A DNA stretch of 64,000 nt from Collimonas sp. PA-H2 (lineage in GTDB: Bacteria > Pseudomonadota > Gammaproteobacteria > Burkholderiales > Burkholderiaceae_D): the NCBI RefSeq assembly GCF_002564105.1, contig NZ_PDBX01000001.1, positions 4,340,001 through 4,404,000 on the forward strand, given 5' to 3'. This document shows positions 35,671 to 44,575 of the stretch, in pieces (within the stretch, counting starts at the first letter, position 1; every line of letters starts with the position of its first letter). The notes beneath the pieces are model-generated. The model searched no databases. It worked only from the letters and a program-made list of their open reading frames with translations, and had not been told where the DNA came from. A program made the position numbers and the translations under genes.

Positions 35671-36169
35671 AGAACCATTGCATAAACTCGCCAGCAATTT
35701 CTGGCGATAGCTCTTGCAGAGCTTCGGCGACAATATATTGCCCCTTTGACGCCGCGATGGCTGAGAGAGCACAAGACAAAAATGCACTGTCCCATTCGCG
35801 ACCTGCAGCGGCAGCAACGATAGCTGGCAATCGTGATAGGGATTCGAGATAAGATGCAGCCAGGTCTTCTGGTACTGTCATCCCATGTTTCGCACGACAG
35901 ATTTCGACCCACGCAGGAAACTGAAAGTATGTGGAGTCAGCCTTCAGCGGCGCAGAAGCCAGAGCGTGAACTACGTGCGGAACTGCAGCAAAAGAAGCTG
36001 AATAAACGTCGCCTTGATGAGCAAGCGAGCTCCACAATGAAAACCAGGGCTCTGCATCGCCCCTCGAACCTGGAACGCTGGCCAGCTGCCTGAGCAAATC
36101 TGGAATGTCTGTCGCCGCGCCGTAGGCATGTTGAAGTTCAGACCAGCGGCTACTGTCAAGACTGAGCAA
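35660..36169 (-). CDS. Hypothetical helical (HEAT-like) protein
   Basis: 169 residues with a TTG start preceded by AGGAG six bases upstream. The string WFSLWSSLAHQGDVYSASFA, then AVPHVVHALAS, recurs in a widespread group of uncharacterised, helix-rich proteins found beside polymorphic toxins and in accessory regions. The rest is helical and Ala/Leu-rich. The gene shares an 11-base overlap with the next gene, so the two are expressed together. No catalytic motif is visible; binding or immunity is likelier than enzymatic activity. Confidence 0.65.
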   Translation of the reverse strand: MLSLDSSRWSELQHAYGAATDIPDLLRQLASVPGSRGDAEPWFSLWSSLAHQGDVYSASFAAVPHVVHALASAPLKADSTYFQFPAWVEICRAKHGMTVPEDLAASYLESLSRLPAIVAAAAGREWDSAFLSCALSAIAASKGQYIVAEALQELSPEIAGEFMQWFYER

Positions 36170-36225
36170 TATCTTCTCCTAAACTGTACTCAAAGCACAA
36201 ATCGCACATGTTTTCTGGCATCGGT

Positions 36226-36459
36226 TCATTGCCACCAATCCCAGTTTTTCAGCGAATGCCAAAATTCATCGCCGTGCTTCACCGCTAGAATTCCGCATGC
36301 AAACACGGAAAATGCGATCACGGCGGCAATAACTCCAAATGACGATAATGCGAGTTTTACGATGAACAGGGTTCCTAAGAAAACGCCCAGGAAGGCGCCA
36401 CATCCAAAACGCGATACTTTTTCCGACTCGCTTAAACCGTTATCTTCATTTTTATCCAT
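36226..36459 (-). CDS. Small membrane protein, hypothetical
   Basis: 77 residues from the ATG at 36459. A charged N-terminus (MDKNEDNGLSESEKVSRFGC) is followed by two adjacent hydrophobic segments (GAFLGVFLGTLFIVKLALSS, GVIAAVIAFSVFACGILAV), with an aromatic C-terminus (EFWHSLKNWDWWQ). This gives a two-helix inner-membrane hairpin. Three bases separate it from the stop of the upstream gene, so the pair is co-transcribed. I do not recognise the family. Confidence 0.6.
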   Translation of the reverse strand: MDKNEDNGLSESEKVSRFGCGAFLGVFLGTLFIVKLALSSFGVIAAVIAFSVFACGILAVKHGDEFWHSLKNWDWWQ

Positions 36460-36461
36460 GT

Positions 36462-36818
36462 TCAATATGCCTTGAGTCGTAATCCCCGCAGTACTTCAAA
36501 TACGGCGTCCGGGTTAATCTGAACGTGGTAATTGAAATGGATGTGAATTATGGCATTTCGGATGTCTATACTTTCCTCGGTCCCCTGGAGTAAATTTTGG
36601 GGACAATCCCATTCCTGTGCGATGACCGCGAGCGGAACGCCAGAAACCGCCGACCATGTGGCTCTGCCGCCGGATATGTTTGCTAAATAGTTGGATCGGG
36701 AAATGGCCGCCAGCGCATCAAGAAGTGATGTGCCATCGGTAAACTCGAATGCGCGACGATGAGGCGCGGCTACGTCGTCTCCAGCGGTGACGCTATCTCT
36801 GGTGACTATTATTTTCAT
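36462..36818 (-). CDS. Hypothetical soluble protein
   Basis: 118 residues. The N-terminus reads MKIIVTRDSVTAGDDVAAPH, then a helix-rich core (TSLLDALAAISRSNYLANIS), then strands (ATWSAVSGVPLAVIAQEW) and an NAIIHIHFNYHVQINPDAVF tail. It looks like a compact alpha/beta domain. No motif I can name. It stands upstream of and close to the small membrane protein gene. Confidence 0.55.
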   Translation of the reverse strand: MKIIVTRDSVTAGDDVAAPHRRAFEFTDGTSLLDALAAISRSNYLANISGGRATWSAVSGVPLAVIAQEWDCPQNLLQGTEESIDIRNAIIHIHFNYHVQINPDAVFEVLRGLRLKAY

Positions 36819-36910
36819 TTTTGAATTTGCCTAAGGAGATGTGTGCGACTTTGTCGATTATTATATTTATATGACACACGGATTTTTTCTAACGCCTGAC
36901 GTGACTTATC

Positions 36911-37420
36911 TTATCTGACTTTGATGGGGGCAATCTTCTTGCTGCCCGTAGATTTGAAGAAACTGCCGCCAACGAAACACCAAGGCTGTTCTTCAATATA
37001 CGCACGTGCGGTTTCAAGAGGTATGCCGTTGGAAAATTCGGTAGCGAGCGGAACTCTCCACCAGCGCCCAGATTGGGTGTATTGAGGTTCTTCTATCAAA
37101 TAAACGAGCGACGCAGTAGCACATTTCCTGCACTTGGAAACGGAGACGTCGGCGCCATGCCTGTCTGTTCCAAGTTCGATTCTCTGAAATTGACTGTAAT
37201 GAAACGGAGGGCGCGCACAACTACAAATAAGCATCCGCGCGCGTAACTTCCTCAAGCCGTATAGGGACGTACACACACCTGCGATAGTAAGCATTGATGC
37301 TCCCAGTTGATGCCAGGAGAGTGATTCGGCATTGACGAAAAAATATGCACCGATTAAAACCATGATGGGGCCGAGTACCCACGAGGGCAGTCTTTCCCAC
37401 GGCAAAAAAGCCAGTCCCAT
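36911..37420 (-). CDS. Hypothetical membrane-anchored protein with Cys pairs
   Basis: 169 residues from the ATG at 37420, chosen because GGAGGGATCGA precedes it. Two TM segments come first (SWVLGPIMVLIGAYFFVNAE, LGASMLTIAGVCTSLYGLRK). A cytosolic part follows with CSCARP and CRKC (about residues 66 and 97), which could hold a zinc ion, then a YTQSGRWWRVPLATEF segment. Function is unknown. It is separated by 92 bases from the next gene of the same strand. Confidence 0.58.
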   Translation of the reverse strand: MGLAFLPWERLPSWVLGPIMVLIGAYFFVNAESLSWHQLGASMLTIAGVCTSLYGLRKLRARMLICSCARPPFHYSQFQRIELGTDRHGADVSVSKCRKCATASLVYLIEEPQYTQSGRWWRVPLATEFSNGIPLETARAYIEEQPWCFVGGSFFKSTGSKKIAPIKVR

Positions 37421-37557
37421 TCGATCCCTCCATCTCAAGCGGATATGAATTAAAAATATATTATGCGAACCATTGTCTGGAAAATGCGGGTGCTCTGAAA
37501 AGCTTGGAGAGGCACAGGTTCACAATCTGAACATACTATTGGCTAGCCGAGCCACAG

Positions 37558-38010
37558 TTATGACCGGATGGCGAGCGGTCTTATATCGGGATAAATTCTA
37601 CGCAGACTGTTCAGCGCGTCCGGCGGTAATCCGATAAAAATCGTTGCGCTGCCATCCCAGCATGCAATTTCGAATAACGCTCCTGGCAGTTGAGGCGTAA
37701 TTTCCATGCCCTTCCAGTAATCTGGATTTCCGTCGGCATAAGGTGCCTTATTTACAGTTGAGCGAAATCCTTTTGGCACTGCGCTAAACACTCCCCAAAT
37801 GAATTGAACTTCATTGTGAGCCAAGAATTTTTCCAACTCTTCACCACTGATCCAATGGTCTTCGGATTGAAACGCGGCGCCACGATAGTTGGTCTCGATA
37901 TCACTGACATACCAATCGAAAGTCGCTGCAGATATTCCTAAATCCGAAAACATTGACGACATGCAGGTGTAGTAGCGGATCCCGGCAGTTTTTTCGAGGA
38001 TGACGTTCAT
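37558..38010 (-). CDS. Hypothetical soluble protein, immunity-like
   Basis: 150 residues from the ATG at 38010, which has AGGA eight bases upstream. The sequence has a FDWYVSDIETNYRG start-region, WISGEELEKFLAHNEVQFIW, then a long C-terminal region (GALFEIACWDGSATIFIG, PDALNSLRRIYPDIRPL). The spread of aromatic residues, the acidic surface and the small size resemble many contact-toxin immunity proteins. No family name can be given. It stands between two other small minus-strand genes. Confidence 0.58.
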   Translation of the reverse strand: MNVILEKTAGIRYYTCMSSMFSDLGISAATFDWYVSDIETNYRGAAFQSEDHWISGEELEKFLAHNEVQFIWGVFSAVPKGFRSTVNKAPYADGNPDYWKGMEITPQLPGALFEIACWDGSATIFIGLPPDALNSLRRIYPDIRPLAIRS

Positions 38011-38104
38011 GAAAGATCCTATCTTCGTATTCAACTTTCAAGACTGAAAGCAAGAAACTAGCGGAAAATCTTCCTCTCGCATAAAGCTACTCAGCAGCCT
38101 TGTT

Positions 38105-38422
38105 CTAGTGCTCATCTACATAACTACCCTGCAAATTTGGCGCGCGTTCCTTGATCGCCGCATTAAAATGCTTTCGCAGGCTTGACATCGTCTGAGTCTC
38201 ATCCCATCCATGACTCTGTTTTAGGCCATTTGCAATATGCTGTGCGATGTCGCTGAGTATATTGCCCCAAGCCCAGAGTTCATCGATGTCGCTGTCCTCA
38301 GCATCTTCATACATTCCGAGCAATAGCGAGATATTGCATGATCCATTGCCTAGCCAGACTCTGGCCATTTCGGTTGCGTTTTCATCGCCATCGTTTTCGC
38401 ATGGAATAGTGAGTTCTCTCAT
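38105..38422 (-). CDS. DUF5076 family protein
   Basis: 105 residues. EMARVWLGNGSCNISLLLGM, then a short acidic insert, then AWGNILSDIAQHIANGLKQ matches the DUF5076 pattern (EM.RVW....G..CSL..GMY...AWG.IL.D...HIA). The function is unknown. Its upstream side holds no other gene for 550 bases, so it probably begins the minus-strand run of the island. Confidence 0.72.
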   Translation of the reverse strand: MRELTIPCENDGDENATEMARVWLGNGSCNISLLLGMYEDAEDSDIDELWAWGNILSDIAQHIANGLKQSHGWDETQTMSSLRKHFNAAIKERAPNLQGSYVDEH

Positions 38423-38974
38423 CGTGCGACTGCCTAATTAAAGTTAGCGTCAATTATTGACAGGGGGCGGGGCGATATGCCGTTCAGGTGTGTTTCAGTA
38501 ATCGCCAGGCGTTTGACTAACGGTTATTTTTCCCGGTACGAGTTCGGCACTGCATTACCTGTGGTTGCCGCGTATGCTTTTCCATATTTGCGACTAGCCA
38601 TAAGGAATGGAATGATCGCTGGAATCAATTTCTCGTGGAAAATATATTGCTGCATATTGTCATAACGAAATTGACAATGCAACATCGCATTATGAATTGC
38701 CGTCAGAGGCGGCTTTGAGGCGAAAGGGACGTCCATTAGAAAGATCTCAAGGACTAAAGGAGGGGCGGGATTATCATCTCGATCTGTATCTTTGAAGAGA
38801 ACATTACACGCGCGGGATTTACAGCGAAAAGTATCAACTTATTTCAGGACGGGGCAACGTTACATAAAAAAAGCTCGCGGATTGCGAGCTTTTTTGTGAG
38901 CTAATTATTAGCCATGGGTTATGTGCTGGCCATTAATCCGAGATCGATAGCGTCGCCATTTTCATTTCCTCCAG
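38423..38974. other. Intergenic region at the right border of the small-gene island
   Basis: 552 bases. A bidirectional terminator lies at 38866-38895. Two short opposing open frames (plus 38477-38665, minus 38524-38736) overlap each other, and neither has a convincing ribosome-binding site, so I do not annotate them as genes. The remainder looks non-coding. Confidence 0.5.
38866..38895. terminator. Bidirectional rho-independent terminator
   Basis: An A-run plus GCTCGC (38866-38878), loop GGATT and GCGAGC plus T6 (38884-38895) form a classic two-way terminator. On the minus strand it would end the exporter gene at 38975. Confidence 0.88.
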
Positions 38975-40168
38975 CTACGTCGACACCGCCACGACCAACG
39001 GCCGACGTAACCGCGGCAAGGCACACAGTACCGCAACCGCCATCACCGCTGACAGCAACGCTATCACGCTCATCCCGGTCAGCCGGCCATCCACCGTTTC
39101 TCCCAGCATCAAACTGGACGCCACCGCAGCCGCAGTAATCGCCAGATCCTGCACAATATTCTGCAAAGACATGAAGCCAGCCCGCTCATGCGGCGCCGGC
39201 ACCTGGCTGGTGAGGGCGGCCAGGGTGACGTTGCGGCCGGCGTTGCCGGCCATGAACAGGATGAAGGGCAACACCAGCGGCATTGCGCCGAGATCGAAAA
39301 ACGGCGCGAGGCCGGCGCAGAACGCCAGCGAGGCGATGGCTGCGGCCGGCAGCGGGCCGGCGCGGTCGGCCAGGCGGCCTAGTAGCTGCACGGTCACCAG
39401 CGCGGTGACGCCGCCGGCGAAGTACAGCATGCCTAGGCGTTCGCGCGGAAAGCCGAGGTTCAGCAGCAGGTAGGCGGAGAATTGCGGGATCACCAGGAAG
39501 GCGGAGAACTGGCTGAGCGCTTGCACCAGGCAGGCCGCGCGCACTGCCGGCTGGGCCAGCAGGCTGCGTGCCGACACCGGCTGCTTGCGTGGCTGCTCCA
39601 GATGGGCGCGCAGGCTGGGCAGGCGCCATGCGGCCAGCAGCCATACCAGCGCCGCCAGCGCTGCCACTGCATAGAACGGCAGGCGCCAGCCGCCCCAGCG
39701 CGCCAGTTCCAGCGCCAGCGGGACGCCGACGATGACCGCCATCGAAAAGCCCAGCATGACCTTGCCGATGGCGCGGCCGCGCCGTTCCGGCGGCGTGCTG
39801 TCGATGATGATCGCCATCCCGAGCGCGATCGCGGGGCCGCCGCACAGGCCGGTCAGGCCGCGCGCCAGCATCAGCGTCGTCAGGTTGCTGGCGAAGGTGG
39901 CTGCCAGGGTGCACAGACCGACGGCGCCGAACGCCAGCAGCAGCACCGAGCGGCGGTCGAAGCGGTCGAGCAGGCGTACCGACAGCAGGCCGGAGACTAC
40001 CGCGGCCGCGGTGTAGGCGGCCGCCAGCCAGCCCAGCTTGTCGCTGGGGAAGGCCAGCGCCCGCGCCAGGTCGGGGCCAAGCGGCAGCAGCATGATGAAA
40101 TCGAGGATGTAGACGAACTGGATGGCGGCGACGATGACGATGGCCTGGGTGGGCGACAGCTGTTTCAT
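38975..40168 (-). CDS. MFS exporter of the siderophore locus
   Basis: 397 residues from the ATG at 40168, which overlaps the DAHP synthase stop (ATGA) and decides the start. Twelve hydrophobic segments are present. IQFVYILDFIMLLPLGPDLA opens TM1, LLDRFDRRSVLLLAF is the loop motif after TM2, and ERRGRAIGKVMLGFSMAVIVGVPLA resembles drug-efflux MFS TM5. Coupling to the DAHP synthase and divergence from the siderophore genes make it the likely inner-membrane exporter of the finished siderophore, a role played by EntS in E. coli. Substrate is inferred from context only. Confidence 0.87.
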   Translation of the reverse strand: MKQLSPTQAIVIVAAIQFVYILDFIMLLPLGPDLARALAFPSDKLGWLAAAYTAAAVVSGLLSVRLLDRFDRRSVLLLAFGAVGLCTLAATFASNLTTLMLARGLTGLCGGPAIALGMAIIIDSTPPERRGRAIGKVMLGFSMAVIVGVPLALELARWGGWRLPFYAVAALAALVWLLAAWRLPSLRAHLEQPRKQPVSARSLLAQPAVRAACLVQALSQFSAFLVIPQFSAYLLLNLGFPRERLGMLYFAGGVTALVTVQLLGRLADRAGPLPAAAIASLAFCAGLAPFFDLGAMPLVLPFILFMAGNAGRNVTLAALTSQVPAPHERAGFMSLQNIVQDLAITAAAVASSLMLGETVDGRLTGMSVIALLSAVMAVAVLCALPRLRRPLVVAVST

Positions 40169-41292
40169 TGCATTCCTGTAGTGCATGTATCGGTATCAGT
40201 ATTGGGTTTGATGCGTGCCGGCAGCGAGTCGCGCAGTTGCGCGGCGGCCTCGCGCAGCATGGCGGCGGTGCCGTCCCAGTCGACGCAGGCGTCGGTCACC
40301 GAGCAGCCGTAACGCAGCTGCGCCAGGTCGGACGGGATAGGCTGGTTGCCGGCTTCCAGGAAGCTTTCGATCATGCTGCCGAGGATGCTGCGGTTGCCAT
40401 GGCGGATCTGCTGCACAAGGTCGGTCATTACGGCCGCTTGGAGCCTGTGGTCTTTGTAAGAGTTGCCGTGGGCGCAGTCGATGACGATGTTCGGCGCGAG
40501 CTTGGCCTTGGCCAGCGCGCGTTCGGCCAGGGCGACGCTGACGCTGTCATAGTTGGGGCGGCTGCTGCCGCCGCGCAGCACCAGATGGCTGTGGACGTTG
40601 CCGCGGGTGCGGATGACGGCGGCGCGGCCGTCGCTGTCGATGCCGAGGAAGGCGTGTGGGCGCGAAGTCGACAGGATGGCGTTGACCGCGGTCTCGACGC
40701 TGCCGTCGGTGCCGTTCTTGAAGCCGACCGGCATCGGCAGGCCGGACGACATCTCGCGATGGGTTTGCGATTCGGTGGTGCGGGCGCCGATCGCCACCCA
40801 GCTGATCAACTCGCCCAGGTAGTGCGGCGAGACCGGATCGAGCGCTTCGGCGGCGGCCGGCAAGCCGAGCCGGTTGACCTCCAACAGGAAGCTGCGGGCC
40901 TGCTGCATGCCGTCGGCGATGCGGAAAGTATTGTCCATGCCAGGATCGTTGATCAGGCCCTTCCAGCCGATGCTGGTGCGCGGCTTTTCGAAATACACCC
41001 GCATCACGATGTATAGCGTGTCAGCCAGTTCGGCCGCCAGCTGCTGCAGCCTGCGCGCATATTCCAGCCCGGCAGCCGGGTCATGGATGGAGCAGGGTCC
41101 CACCACTACCAGCAGGCGCGGATCGCGCCGCTCCAGGATGTTGCGCACGGTGCGGCGGCCCGTGGCGACCGTCTGCGCCGCCAGCGCGTCGAGCGGCAGC
41201 AGGCCGCGCAGCTCGGCGGGCGAGGGCATGGGATCGATGCCGGCCAGGTTGAGGAAGCTTTCTTCATCGACGACAAGTTGGTCTCTTTTCAT
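40165..41292 (-). CDS. 3-deoxy-7-phosphoheptulonate synthase (class I DAHP synthase)
   Basis: 375 residues. Family marks are VVVGPCSIHDPAAGLEYARR, RVYFEKPRTSIGWKGLINDP, a LVLRGGSSRPNYDSV segment and IVIDCAHGNSYKDHRLQ. It condenses phosphoenolpyruvate with erythrose 4-phosphate, the first shikimate step. Its location, divergent from isochorismate synthase and coupled to the exporter, suggests a copy dedicated to raising chorismate supply under iron limitation. Feedback sensitivity to Phe, Tyr or Trp cannot be read from the sequence. The Fur-like box lies about 110 bases upstream. Confidence 0.93.
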   Translation of the reverse strand: MKRDQLVVDEESFLNLAGIDPMPSPAELRGLLPLDALAAQTVATGRRTVRNILERRDPRLLVVVGPCSIHDPAAGLEYARRLQQLAAELADTLYIVMRVYFEKPRTSIGWKGLINDPGMDNTFRIADGMQQARSFLLEVNRLGLPAAAEALDPVSPHYLGELISWVAIGARTTESQTHREMSSGLPMPVGFKNGTDGSVETAVNAILSTSRPHAFLGIDSDGRAAVIRTRGNVHSHLVLRGGSSRPNYDSVSVALAERALAKAKLAPNIVIDCAHGNSYKDHRLQAAVMTDLVQQIRHGNRSILGSMIESFLEAGNQPIPSDLAQLRYGCSVTDACVDWDGTAAMLREAAAQLRDSLPARIKPNTDTDTCTTGMQ

Positions 41293-41647
41293 GAGGGTGC
41301 TCGGTAGGTGGTGGCTGCCTTGGCTGCGCGAATTGCGGGGCTGGATGCGAGGAGGAATATCTGTCTGCCATGCATATTAATTCCATTCGGTTAATAAATC
41401 AATTGCTAATCATTCTCATTTGCATTTACAATCTCATTTACAATTGGTTACGTCGAGCGCGCTCTTGCCGGCCTCCCGCTCTGCTCAAGAAGCATGAACG
41501 GCAGCGGAAATAAAGCGCGCAACTGATCGCGCCGAAGGCAATGCAATCGTTCCGATGCGGACGACGCGTTCGCTGGCGGGCAGGGCAACCATTCATCCGG
41601 CTAGCCGCATGCCACGCCACCACTCATTTCTTGCGAGGACCGTCTTC
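41293..41647. other. Divergent siderophore control region
   Basis: 355 bases between the DAHP synthase and isochorismate synthase starts. The part near 41375-41450 is AT-rich and carries the Fur-like box at 41399. The half next to entC is GC-rich and may hold the leader of that transcript. Confidence 0.6.
41399..41417. promoter_or_regulatory. Candidate Fur box
   Basis: TCAATTGCTAATCATTCTC matches the 19-bp consensus GATAATGATAATCATTATC at 13 positions, with the right half TAATCATTCTC almost complete. It lies in the AT-rich part of the divergent promoter region, placed to repress both arms of the siderophore locus when iron is available. Confidence 0.7.
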
Positions 41648-42895
41648 ATGAACGACAGACTTCATCATGCATTTTTAAAACAAGCCAGCGCCGCGGATCT
41701 GCTCCAGCACTACCAGACCGGCGCGACCTTCTTTGCATCGCCGCGGCGCTCGCTGCTGGCGCACGGTGTCAAGGCGGTATTGCCTCCATGCGAGGCCAGC
41801 CAGCTTGCCGCCAAGGCGGCAGCCTGGCTGCAGGAAGCCCGGCAGGAAGGCCGCCCGCCCGCCGTGCTGATGGGTGCGCTGCCGTTCCGCCTGGACGGCA
41901 GTTCGGCTTCGCCTTACCTGTACATGCCGCAGCAGCTGGCCAGCGGCGCCGGCGTCGACAACGCGGTCACCGCCTTGAGTCAGGCGGAAAAATCCTGCGG
42001 CGCCCAGCTGTCGATGACGCCTTTGATGCAGCCGACGCCCGAAGCCTACCGCGGCAATGTGCGCAGCGCGCTGGCGGCCATCCGCGATTCCCGCTTTGAA
42101 AAAACCGTGCTGTCGCGCTCGCTTACGCTCGACGCCAAGATCGCGGTCCCGGCCCTGCTGCAGCGGCTGGCGGCGCGCAATCTGCGCGGCTATACCTTTG
42201 CCATCGACCTGGCCGACGCGGCTGCAGCGCGGGCTGGGGCGCATCGCACGCTGATCGGCGCCAGCCCGGAATTGCTGCTGGCGCGCTACGGCCGCGAGCT
42301 GGTGTCGCATCCATTGGCTGGTTCGATCCCACGCAGCGCCGATGCGGCCGAAGACCGCCGCCGCGCCGATGGCTTGCTGCAGTCGGTCAAGGATCTGCAT
42401 GAACATGCGCTGGTGGTCGATGCAGTGGCCGCCGCCATGCGGCCGTATTGCAAAAATCTGAAAGTACCGGCGGCGCCAAGCCTGCTGGCGACGCCGACCA
42501 TGTGGCATCTGGGCACGGAGCTGCGCGGCGAACTGGCCGATCTCGCCACCACCTCGCTGGAAGTGGCGCTGGCGCTGCATCCGACGCCGGCGGTATGCGG
42601 CCATCCGGCGGCGCCGGCGGCCAAATTCATCGCTGACGCCGAAGGTTTCGATCGCCGTTACTTCGCCGGCCTGGTGGGCTGGTGCGACAGCCGTGGCGAC
42701 GGTGAATGGGCGGTGACGCTGCGCTGCGCCGAAGTTGGTGCCGATAGCGCGACGCTGTATGCCGGCGCCGGCATCGTCGCCGGCTCCGAGCCGCAGCTGG
42801 AACTGCTGGAAACCTCGGCCAAGCTGCGCACCATGCTGGCGGCGATGAACCTGGAGCTGATGCTGGAAGACGAGCCGGCGAAGGCGACGTCATGA
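41648..42895 (+). CDS. entC: Isochorismate synthase
   Basis: 415 residues from the ATG at 41648 with GAGGA upstream. The chorismate-binding domain shows [57 protein letters not shown], and the C-terminal [20 protein letters not shown] segment, which carries the Mg and carboxylate-binding residues of the MST family. Converts chorismate to isochorismate, the first committed step to 2,3-dihydroxybenzoate. Its stop overlaps the DHB-AMP ligase start (ATGA). It begins the rightward siderophore operon. DhbC would be an equally good name. Confidence 0.94.
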   Translation: MNDRLHHAFLKQASAADLLQHYQTGATFFASPRRSLLAHGVKAVLPPCEASQLAAKAAAWLQEARQEGRPPAVLMGALPFRLDGSSASPYLYMPQQLASGAGVDNAVTALSQAEKSCGAQLSMTPLMQPTPEAYRGNVRSALAAIRDSRFEKTVLSRSLTLDAKIAVPALLQRLAARNLRGYTFAIDLADAAAARAGAHRTLIGASPELLLARYGRELVSHPLAGSIPRSADAAEDRRRADGLLQSVKDLHEHALVVDAVAAAMRPYCKNLKVPAAPSLLATPTMWHLGTELRGELADLATTSLEVALALHPTPAVCGHPAAPAAKFIADAEGFDRRYFAGLVGWCDSRGDGEWAVTLRCAEVGADSATLYAGAGIVAGSEPQLELLETSAKLRTMLAAMNLELMLEDEPAKATS

Positions 42896-44550
42896 GCAAC
42901 GCCGATCAGCTTGATTATTTGCCAGGATTTACCCCCTGGCCGCCGGAGGCCGCGGCGGCTTACCGCGCCGCCGGTTACTGGACTGGAGAAACCTTCGGCG
43001 CCATGCTGCGCCGGCGCGCGCAGCAATATCCGTCGCGCCTGGCGCTGGTGTGCGGCGCGCGGCGCTGGAGCTATGCCGAGCTGGACCGCCGCAGCGACCA
43101 GCTGGCGGCAGGTTTCGACCGGCTCGGCATCCGCGCGCGCGACCGGGTGGTGGTGCAGCTGCCGAATATCGCCGAATTTTTCGCCGTATGCTTTGCCCTG
43201 TTCCGTCTCGGCGCGGTACCGGTGTTTGCCTTGCCGGCGCATCGCCGCACCGAGATCGGCTATTTCTGTGCCCACAGCGAAGCCACGGCTTACATCATCG
43301 CGGATGTCGAGGGCGGTTTCGATTACCGCCAGCTGGCGCGCCAGGTCCAGACAGGACAGGCTGGCTTGCGGTATGTCATCGTAGTGGGAGAGGCGGAGGA
43401 GTTTTGCGCGCTTGACAGTTTGTATGACGAGGCGCGCACCTTCCCCGAGCCGCGCGCCGATGACGTCGCCTTCCTGCAGCTGTCCGGCGGCAGCACCGGC
43501 TTGCCCAAGCTGATTCCGCGCACGCCTGACGATTATCTCTACAGCATCCGCGCCAGCGCCGAAATCTGCGCCTTGACGGCGGACAGCATCTATCTGTGCG
43601 CATTGCCGGTGGCGCACAACTTCACGCTCAGCTCGCCGGGCACGCTCGGCATCCTGTATGTCGGCGGCTGCGTGGTAATGGCGCGGCGCGCCAGTCCGGA
43701 CGATGCGTTTCCGCTGATCGAAGCGGAACGGGTCACCGTCACCTCGCTGGTGCCGCCGCTGGCGATGGTGTGGCTGGATGCGGCCGGCAACAGCAACAGC
43801 GGCCGGCGCCACGATTTGAGCAGCCTGGAGCTGCTGCAGGTAGGCGGCGCCAAATTCACCACCGAAGTCGCGCAGCGCGTGTGGCCGGTGCTCGGCTGCA
43901 CCTTGCAGCAAGTGTTCGGCATGGCTGAAGGGCTGGTCAACTATACCCGTTACGAAGATATCGAACAGCTGATCACCTCGACCCAGGGGCGGCCGATTTC
44001 CGCTGCCGATGAAGTGCGCGTGGTGGATGACGAAGACCGTGATGTGACGCCGGGAGAAGTCGGCCATCTGCTGACCCGCGGTCCGTACACCATACGCGGC
44101 TACTACAAGGCGGAAGAGCACAATGCCAGCGCATTTACCGCCGATGGCTTTTACCGCACCGGCGACCTGGTGTCGCGCCTGCCGTCCGGCCATCTGGTGG
44201 TCGAGGGCCGCGCCAAGGACCAGATCAACCGCGGCGGCGACAAGGTGGCTGCCGATGAAGTCGAGAACCATTTGCTGGCGCACCCGAACGTGCATGACGT
44301 CGCCCTGGTGGCCATGCCGGACGCCTACCTGGGCGAGCGCAGCTGCGCCTTCGTGATTCCGCGCGGCCCGGTGCCGCGGGCCATGGAGCTGACCGGCTTC
44401 CTGCGCGAGCGCGGCATTGCCCACTACAAAATCCCGGACCGCATCGAATTCGTCGACCGCTTCCCCAAGACCGGCGTCGGCAAGGTCAACAAGCGCGTCC
44501 TGCGCGAACGCATCGCAGAACAGCTGGCCAAGGCCGGCGTCCATCCTTAA
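42892..44550 (+). CDS. entE: 2,3-dihydroxybenzoate-AMP ligase
   Basis: 552 residues, standalone adenylation enzyme. The ATP motif is [20 protein letters not shown]. The aryl-acid pocket has the Asn diagnostic of DHB/salicylate activators ([13 protein letters not shown]), and [37 protein letters not shown] and [15 protein letters not shown] complete the fold (the Lys near the end is catalytic). It activates 2,3-dihydroxybenzoate and loads it on the carrier domain of EntB. It overlaps both its upstream neighbour and shares the operon with the NRPS. Confidence 0.95.
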   Translation: MSNADQLDYLPGFTPWPPEAAAAYRAAGYWTGETFGAMLRRRAQQYPSRLALVCGARRWSYAELDRRSDQLAAGFDRLGIRARDRVVVQLPNIAEFFAVCFALFRLGAVPVFALPAHRRTEIGYFCAHSEATAYIIADVEGGFDYRQLARQVQTGQAGLRYVIVVGEAEEFCALDSLYDEARTFPEPRADDVAFLQLSGGSTGLPKLIPRTPDDYLYSIRASAEICALTADSIYLCALPVAHNFTLSSPGTLGILYVGGCVVMARRASPDDAFPLIEAERVTVTSLVPPLAMVWLDAAGNSNSGRRHDLSSLELLQVGGAKFTTEVAQRVWPVLGCTLQQVFGMAEGLVNYTRYEDIEQLITSTQGRPISAADEVRVVDDEDRDVTPGEVGHLLTRGPYTIRGYYKAEEHNASAFTADGFYRTGDLVSRLPSGHLVVEGRAKDQINRGGDKVAADEVENHLLAHPNVHDVALVAMPDAYLGERSCAFVIPRGPVPRAMELTGFLRERGIAHYKIPDRIEFVDRFPKTGVGKVNKRVLRERIAEQLAKAGVHP

Positions 44551-44575
44551 CCAATCACCAGTTCAAGACATCACC

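Noticed and set aside
38477..38736. Two overlapping opposite frames of 62 and 70 codons
   Set aside because: They mask each other, lack good ribosome-binding sites and resemble nothing; left as intergenic.
42658..44544. Long antisense open frame (628 codons) opposite the DHB-AMP ligase
   Set aside because: It lies wholly across entC/entE, has no family similarity and a low-complexity His/Gln/Arg/Ala-rich composition, as expected of an antisense frame in GC-rich coding DNA.
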